The notes under the pieces are model-generated. The model did no database searches. It saw nothing but the letters and a program-made list of their open reading frames with translations, and was not told the origin of the DNA. From DATKKK01 sp035542975 (GTDB lineage Archaea > Thermoproteota > Bathyarchaeia > Bathyarchaeales > Bathycorpusculaceae), in NCBI GenBank assembly GCA_035542975.1, contig DATKKK010000040.1, positions 1 to 64,000 of the forward strand: a stretch of 64,000 bases of DNA, read 5' to 3'. The position numbers were made by a program, and so were the translations under genes. Positions 25,187 to 34,292 of this stretch are shown one piece after another. Position 1 is the first letter of the stretch. The number at the start of each line of letters is the position of its first letter.

Positions 25187-26308
25187 TTAAGGTGTTAATG
25201 TTTTGCGTGGCTTAAGCGTGGTTTTCAAACCGTTGCCGGTGAGAATTATCACGGTTTTGCTATCTTTGAGAGGCTTTTTTTCTGGTTGTTTTTTGTAGGC
25301 GGCGTAAGCGACCGCTGAGCTGGGTTCGACAAAAAAACCGTTTCTGGCAAGCTCGAGGAAAGCAGCGTGTGTCTCGTTTTCCTCGACTAAAACCGCGTCG
25401 CCGTTCGCTTTTTTCAAGCAGTTAACCATGAGGTTTAGGAGTGGAGGGTTGATGCTGACTAGGGCATCAGCTATAGACGTTATCTTTTTTGGTGAATCGT
25501 AAGGTAAGTTTTTGAGATGGTGGTAGAGCGGAGAAACTTGTCTGGTTTGGCAGGCTATTATGCGGGGCATGTGGTCTATCACGTCAGAGTCTGCTAGATG
25601 TTTAAACCCGTTTACCACGCCCAGCAATAGTGTTCCAGCGGAAGCGGGCAGATAGATGTTCTCAGGCGCATGCCAGCCGCATTGTTCGGCTATTTCGTAG
25701 GCTAGGCTTCGTATGCCATCCCTGAACAAAGGATGAAGTATGTGTCCAACGTAAAAGCCGTTTTTGTTTGGTTTTTTGGCTTCTTCTGCGACTTTGCTTC
25801 GGCTGCCCTTGATTTTGACGACTTCTGCGCCGTAGAATTGGATTTGGTTGAATTTTGGGCCTGCAACGTTTTCTGGAACGTAGATTTTTGCTTTTAACCC
25901 TGCGCGTGCAGCATAAGCCGCTATGGAGGCTCCTGCGTTGCCTGAGGAATCTTCAGAGATGTAGCCGCGTGCTATTTTGATTTGTTCGTGTAGGCTGGAT
26001 ATTAAGGTGGTTGAGCCTCGATCTTTGAAGGAGCCTGTTGGGTTCAGGTTTTCAAGCTTGAAGTATGTGTTGTTTGAGAATTTGACGAGTGGTGTCCAGC
26101 CTTCTCCGAGCGTTATGATATCTGTTTTTTTAACATATGGGAAAGAGTTTGCGTATCGCCAGACCGTGTAGTCATGTTTTTTGATTTTGGTTGTTTTGAA
26201 GTCGAAACCGAGCTTAACGTCGAGTGGTTGACTGCATGAAGGGCACTTGTAATCGAGTAGGTTTGTTGAGGTTTGGTGGCAGGATGAACAGGTGATTTTG
26301 TAGCTCAT
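25187..26308 (-). CDS. thrC: Threonine synthase
   Basis: 373 residues, PLP enzyme turning O-phosphohomoserine into threonine. N-terminal zinc ribbon CSSCHQT...CPSCSQP, then the PLP lysine in NLNPTGSFKDRGST, and the phosphate-cup SEDSSGNAGASIAAYAARAG. C-terminal VILTGNGLKTTLKP matches the TGxGLKD-like end of archaeal ThrC. Monocistronic between the thermosome and ETF promoters. Confidence 0.92.
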   Translation of the reverse strand: MSYKITCSSCHQTSTNLLDYKCPSCSQPLDVKLGFDFKTTKIKKHDYTVWRYANSFPYVKKTDIITLGEGWTPLVKFSNNTYFKLENLNPTGSFKDRGSTTLISSLHEQIKIARGYISEDSSGNAGASIAAYAARAGLKAKIYVPENVAGPKFNQIQFYGAEVVKIKGSRSKVAEEAKKPNKNGFYVGHILHPLFRDGIRSLAYEIAEQCGWHAPENIYLPASAGTLLLGVVNGFKHLADSDVIDHMPRIIACQTRQVSPLYHHLKNLPYDSPKKITSIADALVSINPPLLNLMVNCLKKANGDAVLVEENETHAAFLELARNGFFVEPSSAVAYAAYKKQPEKKPLKDSKTVIILTGNGLKTTLKPRKTLTP

Positions 26309-26443
26309 TTTGGGTTCTCGGCTCTCTATGGTTTGTTTAAATTGTTCGGGTATTTAGGTTGAACGTTGTGGTGGGTGAAAGGAAACTATTTATATTGTTT
26401 TGGCACCGTTTTATTTTTCCAATCAAGCGCGAGGCGGAATGGT

Positions 26444-27232
26444 TTGAAGAGGATTGTTGTCTGTTTGAAGCAGGCGGTTGATGTTTCGCAGCTGAAGGTT
26501 GATCCTGCGACGAGACAGTTGATTACGGCTGCAGCGCCTAAGAAGATTAGTGATTTTGACAAGAACGCTTTGGAAGAAGCCATACGGGTCAAGGAGAAGA
26601 TGGGCGGCGTTGAGGTTGTTACGGTGACGATGAGTGCTGAGGATGCAAAGACAGTGCTTCGGGAAGCGTTGGCGATGGGCGCGGACAAGGCGTATCTTGT
26701 GAATGATTCTGGCTTGAAGGATGTGGACACGTTTGGCACGGCTTATGTTTTGGCTGAGGCGGTGAAGAAGGTTGGAGAGTTTGATTTGATTCTGGGTGGA
26801 GAGACTTCTTTAGATAGTTTTTCGGGGCTTGTGGGTGCTAGGATGGCGGAGTTGTTGGGTTTGCCGTATGTGTCTTCTGTTAGGAAGCTCGGTGTGGAGG
26901 GTGATTCTGTGGTTGCGGAGAGGAGTTTGGAGGAGTCTATTGAGACAGTGAAGGCGAAGATGCCTGCTTTGGTGACGGTTACGCGGGAGGTTAATCAGCC
27001 GAGGATTCCGTCTTTGATGATGATTATGAAGGCTTCGAAGAAGGAGATAGTGAATTGGACGTTAGCGGATTTGAACATTCAGAAAGACAAGCTCGTGGCT
27101 CGCATCGAGTTGGTTGAGGTTTTGGCACCTAAGACTGAGCGGAAAAAGATCAGGATCACGGGTGAGAACGTTCAGGAGGTTGCGGACAAACTGGCTAGGG
27201 CGTTGATTCAGGAAGGCGTAGTTAAAAGGTGA
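26444..27232 (+). CDS. etfB: Electron transfer flavoprotein beta subunit
   Basis: 262 residues from TTG 26444 (KRIVVCLKQAVDVSQLKVDP); an open frame runs further up to 26366 but adds non-conserved sequence. Signature segments: DKNALEEAIRVKEKMGG, EALAMGADKAYLV, LILGGETSLDSFSGLVGARM. ETF carries electrons from acyl-CoA dehydrogenases and similar flavoenzymes. Overlaps or abuts etfA. Confidence 0.93.
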   Translation: MKRIVVCLKQAVDVSQLKVDPATRQLITAAAPKKISDFDKNALEEAIRVKEKMGGVEVVTVTMSAEDAKTVLREALAMGADKAYLVNDSGLKDVDTFGTAYVLAEAVKKVGEFDLILGGETSLDSFSGLVGARMAELLGLPYVSSVRKLGVEGDSVVAERSLEESIETVKAKMPALVTVTREVNQPRIPSLMMIMKASKKEIVNWTLADLNIQKDKLVARIELVEVLAPKTERKKIRITGENVQEVADKLARALIQEGVVKR

Positions 27233-27237
27233 CATGT

Positions 27238-28203
27238 ATGAGTGAGCATAAGGGTGTTTGGGTTTTTTCAGAAAACTTTGATTTGATGTTGGAGATGCTT
27301 GGGAAGGGGCGCGAGGTTGCGGATAAGCTTGGGACTGAGCTTGCGGTTGTCTTGGTTGGAAAAGATTTGTCGGACAAAGCTGATGAGTTGTTTAGGTATG
27401 GGGCTGATAAGGTTTACGTTGTTGATAACGCGATGTTGGAGCATTTTCAGGCTGAAGGGTACTTGGGTGTCTTGTATGATTTGGTGTCTAATCACAAGCC
27501 AGAAGTTGTTTTGGTTGGTTCTACTCGGGATGGGAAGCCTTTGGCGGCGAGGCTTGCGACTCGTCTTGAAGCAGGTTGTGTGCCTGACTGTTACAGGCTG
27601 AGTGTTGATGAGAACGGAAGGTTGGCGGGTGAGAGGATTACGTATGGTGGGAACGCTTCTGCGAAGATAGTTTTCAAGACTAAACCGCAGATAGTGACTG
27701 TGCCTTCGAGGGCGTTCGAGAAGCCTGAGCCGAAAAACCATAACGGGCAAGTGGTGAAGGTGGATGCGAGGGTTGATGTGGCTAGGACTGAGGTTGTGGA
27801 GAGGAAGCCGCTTGAGTCTTCAAACGTGAGGATTGAGGATGCTGAGGTTATTGTGAGTTGCGGGAGAGGCTTGGAGAAGAAGGAAGACAAGGTTTTGTTG
27901 GATGAGTTGGCTAGTGTGTTGGGTGGTCAAGTGGGGAGTTCGAGGCCTTTGGCTGAGGATAGGAAGTGGTTTAGTGAGTGGGTTGGGTTGAGTGGGCATA
28001 AGGTTAAGCCGAAGTTGTATGTTGCGTGTGGGATTTCGGGCGTTATTCAGCATGTGGCTGGGATTAGGGATGCGAAGGTGATTGTGGCGATTAACAAGGA
28101 TGAGCAGGCGCCGATTTTTGAGGTGGCTGATTATGGTGTTGTGGGTAACTTGTATGAGGTTTTGCCTGCACTGAAAGAAGCGCTGAAAAAACAGCTCCAG
28201 TAG
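27238..28203 (+). CDS. etfA: Electron transfer flavoprotein alpha subunit
   Basis: 321 residues from ATG 27238. The C-terminal FAD domain is clear: VSCGRGLEKKED, GSSRPLAEDRKWFSEWVGLS, KLYVACGISGVIQHVAGIRD, AINKDEQAPIFEVADYGVVG. Partner of the preceding gene. The coding strand of this pair is strikingly G- and T-rich compared with neighbouring genes. Confidence 0.94.
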   Translation: MSEHKGVWVFSENFDLMLEMLGKGREVADKLGTELAVVLVGKDLSDKADELFRYGADKVYVVDNAMLEHFQAEGYLGVLYDLVSNHKPEVVLVGSTRDGKPLAARLATRLEAGCVPDCYRLSVDENGRLAGERITYGGNASAKIVFKTKPQIVTVPSRAFEKPEPKNHNGQVVKVDARVDVARTEVVERKPLESSNVRIEDAEVIVSCGRGLEKKEDKVLLDELASVLGGQVGSSRPLAEDRKWFSEWVGLSGHKVKPKLYVACGISGVIQHVAGIRDAKVIVAINKDEQAPIFEVADYGVVGNLYEVLPALKEALKKQLQ

Positions 28204-28260
28204 ACAGGCTGAGGCTGGCTCATCAATACCTACCCCCTCCCTTATTTATAGATTGAACTT

Positions 28261-28296
28261 CTGGTCTCGATTGATTACTTATGATAAGTTGACCAG
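28261..28296. promoter_or_regulatory. Nested inverted repeat upstream of a methyltransferase gene
   Basis: CTGGTC (28261-28266) pairs with GACCAG (28291-28296), and inside it lies the perfect palindrome ACTTATGATAAGT (28277-28289). It lies between the etfA stop and the promoter element at 28303. It could be a regulator site or an end-of-transcript structure for etfBA. Confidence 0.45.
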
Positions 28297-28302
28297 AGTC
28301 AA

Positions 28303-28328
28303 GGTTTTGCGGAAAAGTTATACCTGAA
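28303..28328 (+). promoter_or_regulatory. Promoter-like element shared with the gene at 40133
   Basis: GGTTTTGCGGAAAAGTTATA followed by CCTGAA occurs here and, with one extra G, at 40075-40101. In both cases it lies about 30 bases upstream of a methyltransferase start (28359 and 40133). TTATAC would be the TATA box, and the purine-rich GCGGAAAA the TFB-recognition region. Confidence 0.55.
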
Positions 28329-28358
28329 GCCCCAGAGTTTTGGTTAGAGGTCGACGTT

Positions 28359-29177
28359 ATGAAGCCTGATTTTGTCAAGAGGCAATGGAATGAAGCCGCT
28401 AAGAGTTGGGTTAGGTTCGTCCGAGAAGGCAAGGACTACTACAGAGAATACTTGAATGGTCCAGCATTAAAGCAGATGATGGGAGAAGTTGAAGGAAAAA
28501 AGGTTCTTGACATCGCTTGTGGTGAAGGCTATTTTTCACGGTTCTTTGCAAAGGCTGGAGCAAAAGTGACGGGTATTGACATAAGCGACTCTCTGGTCAA
28601 CGAGGCAGTCGAAGAGGAGAAAAAACATCCTCTTGGAGTGAAGTATTTTGTAGCAGATGCGGCGAACCTGAGTATGCTTGAATCTGGCAGTTTTGACTTT
28701 GCTTTCTGTTTTATGGCATTGATGGATATGCAAGACTACGAAGGAGCCGTATCGGAAGCGTCTCGACTTTTGAAGATGAACGGAAGTTTTGTTGCGGTGA
28801 TTGAGCATCCTTGCTTTGTGAGGCATCGAGTTTTGAATGGAAAAACAGTTTGCGACTGGAAGAAGCGTACAGGTGAAGGTGGATCAGAGAAATGGTTCGG
28901 CGTGTATTACTGGATTAGTGATTATTTCACGAGACACAGTTATGTCTCTGAATGGAAACACAGCCGATTGCAGTCAAGTTTTGTGACAACGGGTTTTCAT
29001 AGAACTCTTTCAGACTATGTAAATGCGATGACAAAAAGTGGTTTAGTAATCACGAAATTTGATGAGCCTCAGCCTCTGGAACAAGGGGTTAGGCTGCATT
29101 CGCCAATGGAAAAACACTACAGAATCCCTCATTCCATCATAATCAAAGCCATTAAAACCCTCTCTTCACTCGGTTAA
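28359..29177 (+). CDS. Class I SAM-dependent methyltransferase
   Basis: 272 residues. Motif I VLDIACGEGYFSRFFAKAGA (about residue 48), acidic end of strand 2 VTGIDISDSLV, motif II ADAANL, motif III FDFAFCFMALMDM. The C-terminal third (KWFGVYYWISDYFTRHSYVS) resembles MTs acting on small molecules, but the substrate is unknown. Single gene behind the element at 28303. Confidence 0.88.
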   Translation: MKPDFVKRQWNEAAKSWVRFVREGKDYYREYLNGPALKQMMGEVEGKKVLDIACGEGYFSRFFAKAGAKVTGIDISDSLVNEAVEEEKKHPLGVKYFVADAANLSMLESGSFDFAFCFMALMDMQDYEGAVSEASRLLKMNGSFVAVIEHPCFVRHRVLNGKTVCDWKKRTGEGGSEKWFGVYYWISDYFTRHSYVSEWKHSRLQSSFVTTGFHRTLSDYVNAMTKSGLVITKFDEPQPLEQGVRLHSPMEKHYRIPHSIIIKAIKTLSSLG

Positions 29178-29201
29178 ATCTAATGCGTGCTTCGTCATGT
29201 T

Positions 29202-29219
29202 TTGGTTGGATAAAACTTT
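29202..29219 (+). repeat. Direct repeat, copy 1 (TTGGTTGGATAAAACTTT)
   Basis: Eighteen identical bases recur at 30301-30318. The two copies flank the alpha/alpha-toroid gene at 29315-30274. A CCAACCAACC follows at about 29224. Confidence 0.6.
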
Positions 29220-29314
29220 GCCCCAACCAACCATAGCGGGCGCAGCCAGAGGTTTTTCAATGATTTTCGAAAAGTAGAAATCTGATATGTGGGTTCTTTG
29301 AAAGAGTAGAGATA

Positions 29315-30274
29315 ATGACATTGTTGAAAGAAGAATTGTCAAAGTGGCTGCTTGCGGGTGAGCCTTGGGTAGTTTATCATACGCTAACAGATCTTTTGGA
29401 CAAAGATGAGAGAGATGAGGCAGTCGTGGCGGCGAAGAAAGCGATTCCACAGCATCCATTAATAAAGAAGATGTTCAGGGGATTGAACGAAGAAGGCTAT
29501 TGGGGGACACCGAAAGACATTCACATATGGTGGCCAAAGAAAGATACAACTTTTTGGATATTGCCCATGCTTGCGGATTTCGGCTTCACAGTAGAAGATA
29601 GGAGGATTGCTCGAGCTTGCGAATACGTGTTTAGCACTCAACTTCCGAATGGTGGATTCGGATGGGATCCGCCGACTATGGCTTTCGATTGCCACAGTGC
29701 AATCATAATAGAATCGTTGGCAAGGCTAGGTCTTCTAGAAGACTCGAGACTGCAAGGAGCTTATGATTGGCTAATCAACAGACAGCGTCTTGACGGGGGG
29801 TTTTGGTGTAAGAACACTGGGCAAATTGGTAGACCTAGAGAGAAGGAGCCAAGTTGCGCCATGGCTACAATGTTTGTGCTTGGAGCATTAGCTCAAAATC
29901 CTAAGCTCCAAAATAGCAAAGTCGCCATGAAGGGAGTTGACTTTCTATTTGAATGCTGGAGAAACAGGGGAAAGATACGGTATGCAGGGCATGACAGCCA
30001 AGTTGGGACTGATTGGGAGAAACTGAAATATCCGTTCACAGACTACAAGATCTTGAAGTTTCTGGATGTTCTTTCTCAGTTTGAATATGCCAAGCAGAGG
30101 CTTAGAGAATCAGAAATGGTGAAGCTGCTTTTTTCCAAACAAGATGATCGAGGAAGGTTTACATCAGAGTCAATTCATCAAATCTGGTCAAATTTCGACT
30201 TCGGACAAAAAGAAAAGCCTTCAAGATGGATCTCCTTCTTGGCTTTACGAATAGTTAAGAGGATCTACAAGTAG
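29315..30274 (+). CDS. Alpha/alpha-toroid protein (prenyltransferase/squalene-oxidase-repeat-like)
   Basis: 319 residues. Repeated helical hairpins with QLPNGGFGWDPP, then RQRLDGGFWCKNTGQ, spaced as in prenyltransferase/terpene-cyclase repeats (Q-x-x-x-G-G-[FW]). A DCHSAI segment and CAMATMFVLGALAQNP follow. No clear DxDD catalytic motif of squalene cyclases is seen, so the enzymatic activity is uncertain. Flanked by an 18-base direct repeat. Confidence 0.65.
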   Translation: MTLLKEELSKWLLAGEPWVVYHTLTDLLDKDERDEAVVAAKKAIPQHPLIKKMFRGLNEEGYWGTPKDIHIWWPKKDTTFWILPMLADFGFTVEDRRIARACEYVFSTQLPNGGFGWDPPTMAFDCHSAIIIESLARLGLLEDSRLQGAYDWLINRQRLDGGFWCKNTGQIGRPREKEPSCAMATMFVLGALAQNPKLQNSKVAMKGVDFLFECWRNRGKIRYAGHDSQVGTDWEKLKYPFTDYKILKFLDVLSQFEYAKQRLRESEMVKLLFSKQDDRGRFTSESIHQIWSNFDFGQKEKPSRWISFLALRIVKRIYK

Positions 30275-30300
30275 AGCGTATACGTCAGTCGTTTTTTTGG

Positions 30301-30318
30301 TTGGTTGGATAAAACTTT
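30301..30318 (+). repeat. Direct repeat, copy 2 (TTGGTTGGATAAAACTTT)
   Basis: Identical to 29202-29219, located 26 bases after the stop of the toroid gene; preceded by another GG-TTGG unit so that GGTTGGTTGG is formed. Confidence 0.6.
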
Positions 30319-30427
30319 ACCTTCGGCATCAAAATGCCCATACTTCCAAGCTTTCTTGTATAGCGCGCGCTGTCGCTCAGTATCTGAGAAACGAGAAGAA
30401 ATCGTGGAATCCTAGAATGGCTAGTTG

Positions 30428-30682
30428 TCATTGAAGTAAAGAAAGATGCATGTAATAAATCCGAGGTATGCGGTCAGTTGTTAAAGCTGCGAGTATTAAC
30501 CCTATGACTTCTGATATCAAAAACAGCAGAAAGAACGAGAAAACCAAACCTTCATCTTCAAAGTTGTCATCCAACTCGATCATTCCTGCTAGATTATTGA
30601 GAACAAAAACCATCATAAAGGATAACGTTATTGCAGAAAAGAGCAACCAAAGAGCGAGAATGACCTTATTGTATTTCTCCAT
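30428..30682 (-). CDS. Small membrane protein, unknown
   Basis: 84 residues with two hydrophobic helices (about 7-32 and 46-68) separated by an acidic stretch ELDDNFEDEG. Start ATG 30682. No family recognised. Confidence 0.5.
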   Translation of the reverse strand: MEKYNKVILALWLLFSAITLSFMMVFVLNNLAGMIELDDNFEDEGLVFSFFLLFLISEVIGLILAALTTDRIPRIYYMHLSLLQ

Positions 30683-30794
30683 TTTTCCTACCCATGACTA
30701 TGTTACTATTGAGTTTTGAACTAATATATGTTCAGTTCTAACCAACCAACATTACTATCCAACGGAAGAGGCACGCTAATAATTTATGTGCCAA

Positions 30795-31028
30795 TTAATC
30801 TGTAGTCAGCTTGTCTACTATCTTTCTTACAGCTGGAATTACTAGCAAGCTTGTCGGAAGTCCCACAGCAAATCCTACCAAAAAGCCTCCTGCAAATCTC
30901 ATAGGAAAACCAGCATCGACCCCAGTCATTATTGCAGTCATTGTCACAGTTATGGTAAAATCCATAGCCAACGTCATGAACGTAGCAAATAGCAAAGTGG
31001 AATACTTCTTGTTCACTTTCACCATTAT
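30795..31028 (-). CDS. DUF2798 membrane protein
   Basis: 77 residues from ATG 31028 (MVKVNKKYSTLLFATFMTLA). The two-helix layout with KYSTLLFATFM, then FAVGLPTSLLVIPAVRKIV at the end, matches DUF2798, more common in bacteria. Function unknown. Confidence 0.65.
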   Translation of the reverse strand: MMVKVNKKYSTLLFATFMTLAMDFTITVTMTAIMTGVDAGFPMRFAGGFLVGFAVGLPTSLLVIPAVRKIVDKLTTD

Positions 31029-31291
31029 CACCAACACAGCGCAATTAAAATAGACTCCGATAAGTGTTCACATATATTTTTCTTCTAGCGCACTCTTCAA
31101 AAAACGCAGATGAACCTTCTTTCTAGCTCTTCATCTCAACCGCTTCAAGTCATTAATGCTGCACTCGCATTCGCTCGCGCTTCAGCCAGCAAAATTCAAA
31201 ACGACAACAAGTAGGCGCTTACTATCTTCGGTTGCGCTCAACCGATTATCTTTTATTTTTCTATCCTCATACTTCATAACGGTGCAAAGAG

Positions 31292-31732
31292 TTGAGCGAA
31301 TTTCCAGATACTGAATTTCCTGAAAGGAAAGTGCTGAAAGATCTACTGACTAAACTCAAAAGCCACACCATATCTTCCGAAGAGGAGCTTAGGAAAGAAG
31401 AAGAACGTTTCATGAAACGTTTCGAAGAATCACACGAGAAATTGAAGATCTTGTCAAAAAAATGCGAAACAACGCCCAGCGTGAAGAATGCGGTTGATGT
31501 TTTTTCAGAAATCATAATTCGCATGGATCTGCTTGCGGAAGACTTTGCTAAGAGCGTTCATAGAAACGAAGAGAACGTGAAATTCTACATCGAGGCGCTT
31601 GAGGAATATTCAACAGAACTCGACGGAACCTTAACAGACATTTTCGAACGCGCCAGAAAAGACGCTGAAGAACAGATAAAACAACAAGAAGAAATGAGAA
31701 AACGAACAAGTCCAGACTCATACACAGCGTAA
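31292..31732 (+). CDS. Coiled-coil protein, unknown
   Basis: 146 residues from TTG 31292. Almost wholly helical and charged (SSEEELRKEEERFMKRFEES, then FERARKDAEEQIKQQEEM). No conserved domain seen. It lies in a group of small coiled-coil genes. The interval 31029-31291 upstream shows no gene. Confidence 0.5.
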   Translation: MSEFPDTEFPERKVLKDLLTKLKSHTISSEEELRKEEERFMKRFEESHEKLKILSKKCETTPSVKNAVDVFSEIIIRMDLLAEDFAKSVHRNEENVKFYIEALEEYSTELDGTLTDIFERARKDAEEQIKQQEEMRKRTSPDSYTA

Positions 31733-31843
31733 CAACACGCGCTGAAAAAAACGCGCTCTCAATCGAAGACCTATAGAACCCAAACAAAGAAAGTATGGGG
31801 AGATGCTCTATTCTTTAGGCTGCGGCGTTTCAAAAAGCTGCGT

Positions 31844-31996
31844 CTACTTCTTCAGTTTCTCTTCTAGAGCTTTCACGCGAGCATTTAGTTCATCAATCCT
31901 TTTCTTGTCCGCCTGTCTTGCCTCAGACATATGCTTCTTCATACTTTCTTCAAGTTCCTCGAATTTTTTCTTGATTTTCTCCATTTCATTGGACAC
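31844..31996 (-). CDS. 50-residue coiled-coil protein, unknown
   Basis: GTG start at 31996 with a strong GGGAGGTG about 8 bases upstream (32003-32010). The product runs MSNEMEKIKKKFEELEESMK, then a heptad-like region ending LNARVKALEEKLKK. The Shine-Dalgarno and the regular heptads suggest a real gene. Confidence 0.6.
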   Translation of the reverse strand: MSNEMEKIKKKFEELEESMKKHMSEARQADKKRIDELNARVKALEEKLKK

Positions 31997-32073
31997 TACT
32001 TTTCACCTCCCACTGACATATTAATCAAACTTGGAAATGACGCGCATGCTAACAGGGTCTTTCCGATAACAGA

Positions 32074-32760
32074 TTACTCTTCCCTCCTTTTTCCTAATAA
32101 ATCCATTAGGTCCAAGAAAAGGTTCACGAAATCCAGATAGAGGTTAAGGGCACCTAGTATTTCTTTCTTTTTAATATCTTCATCGCTACCTATCAGAGTA
32201 CGTTTGATATTTTGCGTGTCATAGGCTGCGAAGGCAGAAAAAACTGCGACACCAATAATACTAAGTATCGTGTCAAGAACTGAATTTCTAATGAATAAAT
32301 TAACGATTAATGCCAGAACAATCCCGATCAAGGCCATCGTTGCAATGTTGCCTACAGAAGTGAGATCTGCTTTTGTAACATATCCGTAGAGGCTCATAAA
32401 GCCAAACATGACGGCCGTAATCAAAACCACATAAGCAATGGAATATATTGAGAACTCCAAGAAGATTGATGAAAGGGTCAGCCCTGTGAGGAAGCAGTAT
32501 AGCCCGAATGCGATTTCCGCAAGATTGTCAGGTATTCGTTTTATAAAAGCGAATACAGTGACTATGGCCATAAACTGGGCGATTAATAACCCAAAAAAAA
32601 CAATATCGTTACCCAGTATCACGTTGTATATATCTGGATCCTGCGAAACAACGTAGGCAGTAACGCTGGTTATCATTAAGCCTATGAACACCCAGAGAAA
32701 CACTTTTTGAACATAGGTATTGATTGTTTCAATTCGGCTTGAAACGCAAGTGTTGGGCAA
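32074..32760 (-). CDS. Bax inhibitor-1 family membrane protein
   Basis: 228 residues with about seven transmembrane helices and no signal peptide. AAYDTQNIKRTLIG near the C-terminus contains the conserved Asp of the BI-1 proton/calcium gate, followed by LGALNLYLDFVNLFLDLMDL. Family members are calcium leak channels; role in archaea is not known. TTG start at 32760. Confidence 0.88.
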   Translation of the reverse strand: MPNTCVSSRIETINTYVQKVFLWVFIGLMITSVTAYVVSQDPDIYNVILGNDIVFFGLLIAQFMAIVTVFAFIKRIPDNLAEIAFGLYCFLTGLTLSSIFLEFSIYSIAYVVLITAVMFGFMSLYGYVTKADLTSVGNIATMALIGIVLALIVNLFIRNSVLDTILSIIGVAVFSAFAAYDTQNIKRTLIGSDEDIKKKEILGALNLYLDFVNLFLDLMDLLGKRREE

Positions 32761-32957
32761 AACAGATCGCTTCGACGCAGTTCCCCTATCCTTTGTTTAT
32801 CCATAAAAGGTTTAGCCATAAAAAGAAAAGCCGCGTTACAGAGTGCGCGCGAACAAGTCAGAAAGGAAAATATATGTTGAGGTTAAAATAAATATACTAG
32901 TTGAAGCAAGTTATCAAGAAATTAAAGAAAGACAGAAAAAGAAAAGGATGACGCATC

Positions 32958-33428
32958 ATGCCAAAGAAACCGACTCTTGAAGATGCTAGGAAAAAGCTTG
33001 AAGCAAAAACTAGCGAAATTAAGGAAGAATATGAAAGGAAAATAAAAGAGCTAGAAGCGAAAATTGAACAGCACAAAGGGGAAAGAGATACTAGACTTAT
33101 TAGGGCTGAAAAGCGGTTTCGCAAAGACTTTTGCGTAACTTTCAAAGGCGTTGTAGGAGAAGAAGACTATAATTGGCTCTCTGAATGGCTAATGAAAAAC
33201 AGGGAAAAAGAAATCGAAGAAGCCGAAAAGAAGCACGAAACAAAGCGTGCAAACGAATTGAAGGAGATGAGTGTTGAAGATTATCTCTTTCGCTATTTCA
33301 ATTATCCGAAAATTGAAGGACGGTTAAAGAAAGATATGGAACAAAGCAAATCAGAAGAAGCCAAGCGACTTTCATTCATCCTTGCAAAATTGAAATTGGA
33401 GAAGCTGAGAGTGGAACGAACGACCTAA
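32958..33428 (+). CDS. Coiled-coil protein, unknown
   Basis: 156 residues, the first 60 a long charged helix (EDARKKLEAKTSEIKEEYER), a compact middle (FKGVVGEEDYNWLSEWLMKN), then another charged helical region. No family recognised. The frame continues for 44 codons after the TAA (33429-33560) without a standard start before an ATG at 33492; that part is not supported as a gene. Confidence 0.5.
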   Translation: MPKKPTLEDARKKLEAKTSEIKEEYERKIKELEAKIEQHKGERDTRLIRAEKRFRKDFCVTFKGVVGEEDYNWLSEWLMKNREKEIEEAEKKHETKRANELKEMSVEDYLFRYFNYPKIEGRLKKDMEQSKSEEAKRLSFILAKLKLEKLRVERTT

Positions 33429-33615
33429 CCTATCTCCTCCCTGTTCTATTCAATAGCTGCGTATAGGCGTGCGAGCAAAGCAAAAGAGCGAATGCTTGAA
33501 GAGAAAGAATACTGGACGCTACTTCGCACAAACCTACCGTGTGAACTTGTCTTCGAGTAAGGTTTGAGGAAACGCATCCTGCTTGTATCATGGCCACCTT
33601 TCGCATCGTGTTTAT

Positions 33616-34179
33616 TCACTCTGACAGATCATTTGGGCTCAATTCTATTCCAGTTATGCCCAAGATGATTTCTGCTATTCCGTTTGATAGATAACCGATG
33701 GAGAGTATGTAAACCAAGCTTAAGAAGCCAATAGGTATAGATACTAATGCTACTACAGACAAAGTGAAGCTCAATAGACCAACTACTTCAAGCAAACTTC
33801 TGAGCGGACTTTGTAAGGTTCTGGTAAATCTGCCGATTAGAAAACTACTGGTTCCATGAACCAACAGAGCAACTGAGAGCAGTTGAATCAACGTTTGGGT
33901 TATGTCTTGTGGGTACAACATGGCTGTGATCGTTATTACGATTTCTATTAGGCCTGCTCCCAAATTGATTTCCCTTAACCTAGCTGAAAGGTTTTCGGCG
34001 AATGCTCCAACCATAATTCTTGCGAGCCCAACAAATAATAGAGCACCCGCGAGTATGAGAATTAGTGTCAAGATATCAAGGCTGGGGTACGCCAAAACCA
34101 CGGCTGACAGCAGGACACATATAAGCCCGAACACTATGCGTAAGCCACGCAACCAACCTTGAACCTTCGTTTCACTCAT
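33616..34179 (-). CDS. HdeD/DUF308-like membrane protein
   Basis: 187 residues with six hydrophobic segments in three pairs, the HdeD (DUF308) layout, starting WLRGLRIVFGLICVLLSAVV. Paralogue of the next gene (similar WLR-x-L-x-I start). HdeD-like proteins are linked with acid resistance in enterobacteria; the role here is unknown. Confidence 0.75.
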   Translation of the reverse strand: MSETKVQGWLRGLRIVFGLICVLLSAVVLAYPSLDILTLILILAGALLFVGLARIMVGAFAENLSARLREINLGAGLIEIVITITAMLYPQDITQTLIQLLSVALLVHGTSSFLIGRFTRTLQSPLRSLLEVVGLLSFTLSVVALVSIPIGFLSLVYILSIGYLSNGIAEIILGITGIELSPNDLSE

Positions 34180-34292
34180 ACCGGGATCCCCTCAAGACAT
34201 CGTTGCGTCAATTTTTTCATCCATTATTCATTGTTTACGCACGTAGGCGCGCGCTTGCATCTATTAAACCAACAGGGGGGAAGGGACGACAG

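Noticed and set aside
33429..33560. Open frame of 44 codons after the coiled-coil gene stop, ending ELVFE
   Set aside because: It has no standard start before an ATG at 33492, no ribosome site and no homology I recognise; unlike the three near-cognate cases there is no conserved N-terminus to support it.
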